A DNA stretch of 64,000 nucleotides. Source: Lepidurus packardi (taxonomy: Eukaryota; Arthropoda; Branchiopoda; Notostraca; Triopsidae). Positions 57,639 through 64,000 of the stretch are shown piece after piece. Below the pieces are notes generated by a model that did no database searches, was not told the DNA's origin, and saw only the letters and a program-made list of their open reading frames with translations. Position 1 is the first letter of the stretch, and each line of letters opens with the position of its first letter. Position numbers and translations under genes: made by a program. Location of the stretch: NCBI GenBank assembly GCA_023053545.1, contig JAKZAN010000001.1, forward strand, positions 5,290,565 through 5,354,564. The letters run 5' to 3'.

Positions 57639-60015
57639 ATGGCTTCGTTCTGCAATTCTTCAACCAGCTGCTCAAATATACTGGTCGACAACTTCCCTTC
57701 AGCTACGCACGAGATGCCAGAAGAAGCTTGGCGCAATGAATCGTAAATAATCTTGAAAAGTTGTGGAGCTTGGGGCTTCGTAAATGGATTTCTTTTTTTC
57801 TTTTTTTTTTATCGTAGAAGAGGCAACGATAGCAGCAGTGCAGATTGCGAAAAGGAGCTGGATTACGAGTTTATTATCCGCATTGTGATTTTGTGCGTCC
57901 AAGCATCTTGTATGTTAGGAGCATGCATCCTAGGAATTGTTGTATTTCGTTTCCGCAAATCCAAAGTAATCGTCAGCTCGGCCTGGGTGTTATTGGAACT
58001 TTTGCTGTTAGGAGCCGTCTTCATCTATAGCACTGTAAGCTGTTGACCCGACACACAAAAAAGGGAATGTACTAAAGTCCACCGTTGCTAGGTTTTGCTC
58101 CGTTTTCTCCAACCGCGGCCCGAATTGTGTCTTCTCCAGCCATGGATACGGGAGTTGGGTTTCACCTTGTTTTATGGATCGATTATTCTGAAAATTTACA
58201 GGTAATTGCAGGTTTAATCTTCTCTGGGGAAGAGAAACTTGTTTGCTGGGGTATGCTTAAGGATTTCTGTATTTCATTGGTATCACTTAGGCTGCTGGTA
58301 GAGTTCCGTACGAGGAAAGCTCATCGGTGGGTCGTCCGCGAAAAGGATCTGTTGAAATATTTAGCCATAATGCTAGTATGTGTCTGGGTGTACTTGACAT
58401 CCGGTACAACTTCTACCTTACAGCATTGTCCGCTCGATTGGAACATTTCATGGATTTTGCCACCTACAACACACTCAAACAGACATTCTAGCGTGGGACG
58501 ACATGAAGGTGGCATCCGGCTGCGTGGAGATGCCATTTTCTTAAATCGAAATCTACCAGAGTCCAAAACGATGGTTGACAACTCATCGTTTTTCCAAGGC
58601 AAAGCCCGAGCGACGTCCAAAACTACGGCCAAAACGTTGCGAAGAGACGCCTTGGGAGCGGTGTCGTATTCTTCTTCCGTGAGAGACGTTCGCTCAGCAG
58701 ATGAATTGCTTGACAATGTCGCCAGGGCCAATATTACGGAAATTGCGTCTGCCAACGAGACTGTTCACGCTGTCAACGAAACCTTTTATCGAAGCTTAAT
58801 GGTGGCTTATCAAAGACCGGATAATGACATCCATTGGCTCTGTCAGACTTTGTGGTGGCACTATGTTAATATTGCAGGTATCGATATTGCAGGCACTCCT
58901 TTTGCCGCCTGAGTCATGTTCAATTTTCTGGGCTGTTCTGTAGGAGAGTGGTTGTTTTTGTTGTGTGGCCTGTACCTGGGCTACAGCACTCGGAACGCTG
59001 CGAATGGACAAGAAGAAAAGTTTGGCTTAGCTATGGTTGTTTTGCTCGAGCTTTTGGTCACTATGGTTATGACAGCTTTACATCACTTTACCTGGATCCA
59101 AGAGTACCCCAATAATATTCTCATCTTGGAGTTTTGCCGGACTCACTTAACTATTACATTAGGTTTAATTATCATATTTGGTCCCAAGGTACATCCTGCA
59201 TTTTCAGGTTAAATTGGTTCTTTATTTAGTTTGGATTATTTTTAGTTATGGTACACATGTCAGCGTAGCACGATTAGTCGGGAAAAGACCTATCAGTTAA
59301 GTCAGCTAGATGCGGAAAGCGGAGTTGCTCTGGCTGCCAGTTCGACGCCAAATGCAGATATTTGTAAACTGTATGACGGCTTGGCTGTAACGGTCAATGT
59401 CAACGGAGAAGTGGAAGTGGGAAATGTGGATTTGATGGATATGGATCCTGAAGTTATTCGAGTAAGTAAAGCTAGCAGTTGGGAACCTGTCGTTGATGGT
59501 TTGCAATTTGCGCTTGATTTATGTAGGAAGAGCTGAAGCGAGTGTACACTCAACTTCATGTGTTGAAAATGAAAACGCTGCGGAAGGACAATCCACATAT
59601 ATCGAAGCGCAGAGGTGGGCGCAAAGCAACTCATCGAAGGTTTTCTTTACAGGTAACGTAGTTTGATTGATCGAGTCACAAATTGTGTATATTACAACGA
59701 GAATGTCCATTTCTTTAACACTTGTGGCCAATATAGAGGAACCGCGGAAGTCGTGAAAAGGTAATTGTGTTATATTGGAGTGATTTATATATTGTAGTGT
59801 GCGATTTTTATTATTCTTTAACATTTCTTATTGTGTGTGTGTTGTAGTCTCTTCAAGGTCGACCAAGTCGTTCCACGAAACTTCGAGAGTCTTCCGAAGC
59901 TCCTCGTACCCCTCCAGAGGAATCCGTGTGCAGTGTGGACGGACCAAGTTTGTTATACGGAGAAGCTGGTACCGAGCAATTGACTCCTACATGTAAAGGC
60001 CAACTGAAGTTCTGA
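57639..60015 (+). CDS. GPR158/GPR179-like class C orphan receptor
   Basis: Seven-helix surface receptor, 598 residues from nine exons: 57639-57742, 57818-58034, 58092-58201, 58291-58877, 58944-59188, 59246-59461, 59527-59652, 59737-59760 and 59848-60015. All introns are GT-AG, 57-89 bp, with agreeing phases. Family signatures: FRKSKVIVSSAWVLLELLLL (helix 2 entry); CLLQPWIRELGFTLFYGS (helix 3); EWLFLLCGLYLGYSTR (helix 5); FCRTHLTITLGLIIIFGPK (helix 7); and the cytoplasmic helix DPEVIREELKRVYTQL with KDNPHISKRR, the region that recruits RGS7-Gbeta5 in GPR158. Odd points: the ectodomain before helix 1 is only about 53 residues, without the Cache and EGF-like parts known in vertebrates. The second extracellular loop (about 184-332) is about 150 residues with five N-glycosylation sequons. 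No VCPWE motifs occur in the tail. The first exon is the least certain: its ATG follows an in-frame TAA, but upstream exons could exist. Confidence 0.85.
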
Positions 60016-60533
60016 TTCGAGTTTCCGCAAAAGCATGAGCAAGTTGTTGTCCAAATTATGATTTCCAATGACATCACTAGAACTTGTTAATCTTTTCATT
60101 ATTGGTGTATATACGACTTCCAAATATTGAAAATATGTTGACGCACTTATTCCAACTTTGTAATTTTTCTACGCTTTGAAAGTGGTACCTAATTTCGAGC
60201 ATTAATAAGTTTTTCAGTTTTAGATTCTTGACATCGTAGTGAAGAGGAATTTATTCGTCGATTTCTAGTGCAGGATCTCTTGTATTGAAAGCAAAACTTC
60301 TGTCTTATGTGACCCGGTATAGTTTCCTACTTATTGATGTAACACGGATCATAAAGAAGCGACGCATTTTTTTATGGCTCTCCGTAAATTGTGATATACA
60401 GAAGCATCTACGAAAGAAGTGAGGTAATTTCTAAGGTAAACTCACTCTAGTTTGGATATAAGCTCGGCATGTGTCCGAATATGCGTAACATAACATGCGA
60501 CTTCCGTTTCGTAAAACTGTTTTTATGGGCCTT
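60016..60533. other. 3' flank of the receptor gene
   Basis: AT-rich, no open frame and no perfect AATAAA; presumably contains the receptor's 3' UTR. Confidence 0.4.
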
Positions 60534-60817
60534 TAAAGGAGAAGTAAGGTTCCAGAATGAAAAAATATATGTTTTAGAAGAGACCAAATTACATGTTCTG
60601 GCTGAAAAACACCTATATCAATTATGCATATTAACCGAGTAATTAATTATTTAGCGGTTTAAACTCGGGAACCGCGCCTGAGAGCCGTTGGGCACGTTTC
60701 GGGTCGGCTTCGCAGATGAGAGCCCATCCCCTGGCAATGGGACCGCACGAGACGGTTCCCACAATGCGGGTAACACTCCATGCATGGCGTTCAGCGGAGC
60801 CCGCAAGTCACGGCGCG
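60534..60817 (+). repeat. Family A repeat, one-armed copy
   Basis: Begins AAAGGAGAAGTAAGGTT and follows the left arm of the element at 38605 (TGTTCTGGCTGAA, TTATGCATATTAACCGAGTA, TTAATTATTTAGCG), then passes directly into the GC-rich core (60677-60817). The last 34 bases (60784-60817) are identical to 39048-39081. No right arm follows. A 72-codon open frame over the core is probably a by-product. Confidence 0.75.
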
Positions 60818-60866
60818 TTGAACGGTTTTCACTGTATCAATCAGAGCTAAAAACCGCTAATTTTTC

Positions 60867-60933
60867 AACGAGCACGCTCGCTCGCAATTTTAAAATAAGC
60901 GAATAATTCTAAATTAACGAGCGCGCTCGCTCG
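60867..60933. repeat. Two copies of an 18-bp GC-rich word
   Basis: AACGAGCACGCTCGCTCG (60867-60884) and AACGAGCGCGCTCGCTCG (60916-60933) differ at one position. The second contains the 12-bp palindrome CGAGCGCGCTCG. A related GCGCTCGCGCTCGC lies at about 61220. Confidence 0.8.
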
Positions 60934-61797
60934 TTAGCATTTCTGCTACCTAGAGAATGAACCGTCAAACATTTCAGTTTGCTTTATTTTGCGTCGGGGC
61001 AGTTTTATCCTATTTTTTAGCCATCCCTTGCGATCTCACAGCAAAAGAATACTGTACGTCGAACACCAAGCCAGAACATGGTAATACACATTAAACGAAA
61101 TAACCGAGCTAATGGCTACCACCCCATTTTTATTACCAAAGGATTGAAATTAGTTGGCATAAATCAGGAAAATCGACCACAGATGACATTCCGATTGTGA
61201 GCGTGTGCTCATTTCGTTTGCGCTCGCGCTCGCAAATTTATGAAGCAATCCGAGTGATAAGACTTGCGTCTTATCCACTCGGACATAGGTTCATATTTTT
61301 ACCCTATTGAAACTCCTATAAATATTAAATATGAGCTAAGCCTCTGTAAGAGTGTTTGTAGATGGCATCCATTATTTTCTTGTTTGATTTTTTTTAAATG
61401 ACCGTTCGCGAATAGCCATTCCTTGTATTCTCTAGAAGTTTGCATTATTATGTTTTTCTTTTCAAGCATTTTAAAATCTAATAAAAATAAGCCTCAAATT
61501 CAAATCCTCAGTCAAAGTATCATTAAAATAATTACAAGGCCACGTGTTTGCTTTAAATATTTTTTTTATTAAAAGCTCACACAAACAATGTACATTTTCA
61601 AATTATCCTGACAGTTCTTAACTCAAATAATATGTAAAAGACTGGTTTCTCTCACGTGTGTAGAAAGAACATCACCTAATAACACTGAGGATGGAAAGAC
61701 TTACGCGTCATGGATTTTGAACAGCGTTCGTGACACTGTCGATACTTATCCTCAAGAAATTTTATATGGAGTTTTTAACGATTTCAAACTTTTTTAA
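60934..61797. other. Gene-free stretch
   Basis: No gene seen. It includes a compact hairpin at 61249-61283: a 15-bp stem starting TCCGAGTG, one bulged base and a four-base TTGC loop. Otherwise AT-rich. Confidence 0.4.
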
Positions 61798-62176
61798 GGT
61801 GCTTAAGAAGGTTCTACTCTCGTTGGCACTTAACCAATTAGCAGACTTTTTTAACTCAAAATTCTATTGGTGCCTTAAAAGGTTATGGGCCCGGCGTCCT
61901 TCTGTCGGGTCTAGTACACCGAGTCCTTTTGTCGAGTTGCCGGTTAGGTTAAGTTCGAATACGTTAGTTTTCCTTCTGTCGTGATCCTGAGTCCCTGTGA
62001 CGTATCTTTTAATACGTCTTAAGCACTTTCTAATCTCGTTGGCGCTTAACCAATGAGCAGAGACTTCTTGAACCCAAAACTCTATTGGTCCCTTAAAAGT
62101 TTGTGTATCTGGCGTCCTTCTGTCGCGGCCCTTGAGTCGAGTACACGGAGTCCTTTTGTCGAGTCGTCCTTGTATC
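61798..62176. repeat. Direct duplication carrying Family B arms
   Basis: Two diverged direct copies offset by 216 bp. Copy 1 is about 61798-61945, copy 2 about 62014-62176. Each contains CTCGTTGGCRCTTAACCAAT, then CTATTGGT about 40 bp later (CCAAT boxes in opposite orientations), then TTGTCGAG-type sequence related to the foldback element at 47.8 kb. Copy 2 ends about 100 bp before the WDR74 ATG. Confidence 0.75.
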
Positions 62177-62263
62177 TACCTACCACTGTTTCATTTCGCA
62201 ATTCCCATTTCCCAGTTTAGCCGCTCCCAGTTTTGGTGGTTAGTATAATCGGAAAGCAGAAAA

Positions 62264-62269
62264 CACGTG
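62264..62269. promoter_or_regulatory. CACGTG E-box before WDR74
   Basis: Perfect CACGTG seven bases upstream of the WDR74 start codon. Myc/Max-type factors bind this word and commonly regulate ribosome-assembly genes; use here is inferred. Confidence 0.3.
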
Positions 62270-62275
62270 CAAAGC

Positions 62276-63809
62276 ATGGCTGGTCAAGATTTTAATTTGT
62301 TTGTGGGATCCGAAACTGGCCTTTTAAAAGGTTAGTATGTATTAAATTAGTACCTGCCTAATAACATATTTTATCTGTTGTCAGCTAGTCTAAACTGGCT
62401 TTTCTTATATCTTTTCTAGGTCTAAACGTCAATGAGCAAAAAGTGATAGCCAAGAACCTAAATAATCTTTCATACTTGGACCGCACTCAAGAAATCACTT
62501 GTCTGGAATGGGGTGAACCTGACGAGTCTACCTTATTAGTAGGTCTTCGCTGCCAAAAAGTCAGGATATTCGATACAGAATTCCGAAGTTTCTCTGGCTG
62601 TATTGATGTGGGAGGAGGAGAAGGTCCGTTGCAAGGTTTAGCCAAGTTTGAAAGTGCTTTGGTGACAGCAGTGGAGTCTGGTGTTGTTAAAGTCTGGAAA
62701 CTCAGAGACAAACAACCGGTTGTCATCACTGCCCTCAACAATGGAGAAACACTATCACGTATGAAAGCTTCACCTGTTCGAACAGGCCTCATTGCTACAG
62801 CAGGCAAAGAAAATGACTTGCAGTTATGGGACCTCAACGTCCCCGAGAAGCCTGCGTTTAGAGCCAAAAACGTAAGCTTGTGTTTTACCTAACATTATTC
62901 CTTTAATTTAAAATCTGTCATTTGGCTCAGGTTCCACACGATTTCTTGGATATGAGAGTGCCAGTATGGGTCAGTGACATTGCTTTTATGCCCGAGTCGT
63001 CCAAAGTCGCTATATGCTCACGCCACGGCCATGTAAGCGCCTATTTCCTTCTCTTTGATCATTTAAAGTCATTTTCTCGTTAATTACGGGAAACTTTCTC
63101 GTTCACAGGTTCGTATGTATGACCCTTCTACTGGATCTCGAAAACCCGTCATTGACGCCAAACCTGAAGAGGAGGAATCCTGGACTTCCATATCCGCCAC
63201 CTTTAGAGAAAAGTACGATGAAAAACCTTAATTAAATCAATAAAATGTTTTCTCCTTGAAAGCGAGTTAATAATTACCTTTCATTTCTTTTGACAGTCAA
63301 TTAGTAGTAGGTAGCACTCGTGGACGAATGCTTCTCTACGATCTCCGTATGAAACGGACCATAATTGCGCTACGAGGAGCTGCTGGTGGCATTCGACAAG
63401 TTGTAGCCCATACAACTAAGCCATATGTGGTCAGTGTGGGTTTAGATCGTCACATCCGAGTTCATGACTTGAGAGACAAAAAACTGTTATCCAAGGTAGA
63501 ACAAACGTATACTATTAGACTAGGAAATGCAATTTCATGGCTTTTCAGGTGTATCTAAAATCGCGACTTAATTGCGCGCTTATGAAGTCGGATTTCACCT
63601 TCGAAGCTGTTCAAGACGATCAGCCAGAGCACAGAGTCGACGCCGAGCACGAAGCCTTGTGGAATGGTATGGCCGTGGTACAAGATAAAGTGGTGGAAGA
63701 TGAGGAAGTCAGCGAAGAAGAGGTTGAAGATGAAGAAGAAATTGTTGAAGAAGAAGTTACTGAAGAAGAGCGACCAAAAAAGAAGAAAAAACGACAGCCC
63801 ACGACCTAA
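62276..63809 (+). CDS. WDR74: WD repeat-containing protein 74
   Basis: Nucleolar WD40 propeller protein (yeast Nsa1 family) of 60S ribosomal subunit assembly, complete at 390 residues (human about 385). Six exons: 62276-62330, 62420-62871, 62931-63032, 63109-63212, 63297-63495 and 63549-63809, with GT-AG introns of 53-89 bp and consistent phases. Seen: start MAGQDFNLFVGSETGLLKG; WD-type strands including ATAGKENDLQLWDL, KVAICSRHGHVRMYDP, GSTRGRMLLYDLR and VGLDRHIRVHDLR; then VYLKSRLNC, very close to human VYLKSQLNC. The tail is a long Glu-rich stretch followed by PKKKKKR, a likely nuclear/nucleolar signal. The ATG is the first in a short 5' leader. AATAAA follows 21 bases after the stop. Nothing is missing or broken. 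Confidence 0.95.
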
Positions 63810-63829
63810 TTCTGTCACATGGAGTTATG

Positions 63830-63835
63830 AATAAA
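63830..63835 (+). terminator. Polyadenylation signal of WDR74
   Basis: Perfect AATAAA 21 bases after the stop codon, followed by T-rich and GT-containing sequence, giving a very short 3' UTR. Confidence 0.8.
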
Positions 63836-64000
63836 TTTGTCATCTTGTAAATCGCTTCTTTTCAATTCTTGAGAGTTTAAGCTTTAAACAAAATGTCTAC
63901 TGGTTACGTTATATTAGAAGATATATTGATATAGTTTCGCAAATCAAGCCAACCATGATTCAACGTTTCAAAATGCAGACAAAGTTTGCAATATCACTGG

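Noticed and set aside
60688-60906. 72-codon open frame over the family A core
   Set aside because: The adjacent 38.5 and 39 kb copies do not keep the frame, so it looks incidental to the repeat.

Overview
The window is animal nuclear DNA. It carries spliced genes with canonical GT-AG introns, an Sp5-type zinc-finger factor, an outer-dynein-arm docking gene, a GPR158/179-type class C receptor and the ribosome-assembly factor WDR74, plus long microsatellites. Introns in the three multi-exon genes are uniformly tiny (about 51 to 110 bp, apart from one 5.4 kb first intron), while intergenic spaces reach 25 kb. I cannot name the species. A marine invertebrate with very short introns (sponge, flatworm or similar) fits, but this is inference.

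Layout. 1-25.6 kb: gene-poor DNA with a (CT)n microsatellite, one weak exon candidate near 1.1 kb on the minus strand, and no recognisable gene. 25.7-27.2 kb (minus): a two-exon Sp5-like transcription factor, whose 3' side faces the 25 kb desert. 27.3-33.0 kb: no gene, two 17-G tracts and a second (TC)n array. 33.1-40.9 kb (minus): an ODAD4/TTC25 gene with nine shared exons and two alternative first exons. The 5.4 kb first intron of the short form holds the long form's first exon and an 0.8 kb inverted-repeat element. 41-57.6 kb: no recognisable gene; AACAAAG and 24-bp tandem repeats, a 0.2 kb foldback element and a large (AT)n(GA)n array. 57.6-60.0 kb (plus): a nine-exon GPR158/179-like receptor. 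60.5-62.2 kb: repeat copies related to those at 38-39 kb and 47.8 kb. 62.3-63.8 kb (plus): a complete six-exon WDR74 gene with its polyadenylation signal.

The four genes are not an operon and need not cooperate: Sp5 is a developmental (Wnt-linked in other animals) regulator, ODAD4 docks outer dynein arms on motile cilia, the receptor is a surface protein with an RGS7-binding-type tail, and WDR74 acts in nucleolar 60S assembly. The most notable observations are two mutually exclusive first exons of ODAD4. Each supplies half of the same TPR, and each is preceded by an X-box-like plus forkhead-like site pair. The receptor also has a roughly 150-residue glycosylation-rich second extracellular loop, and two dispersed repeat families recur within the window.
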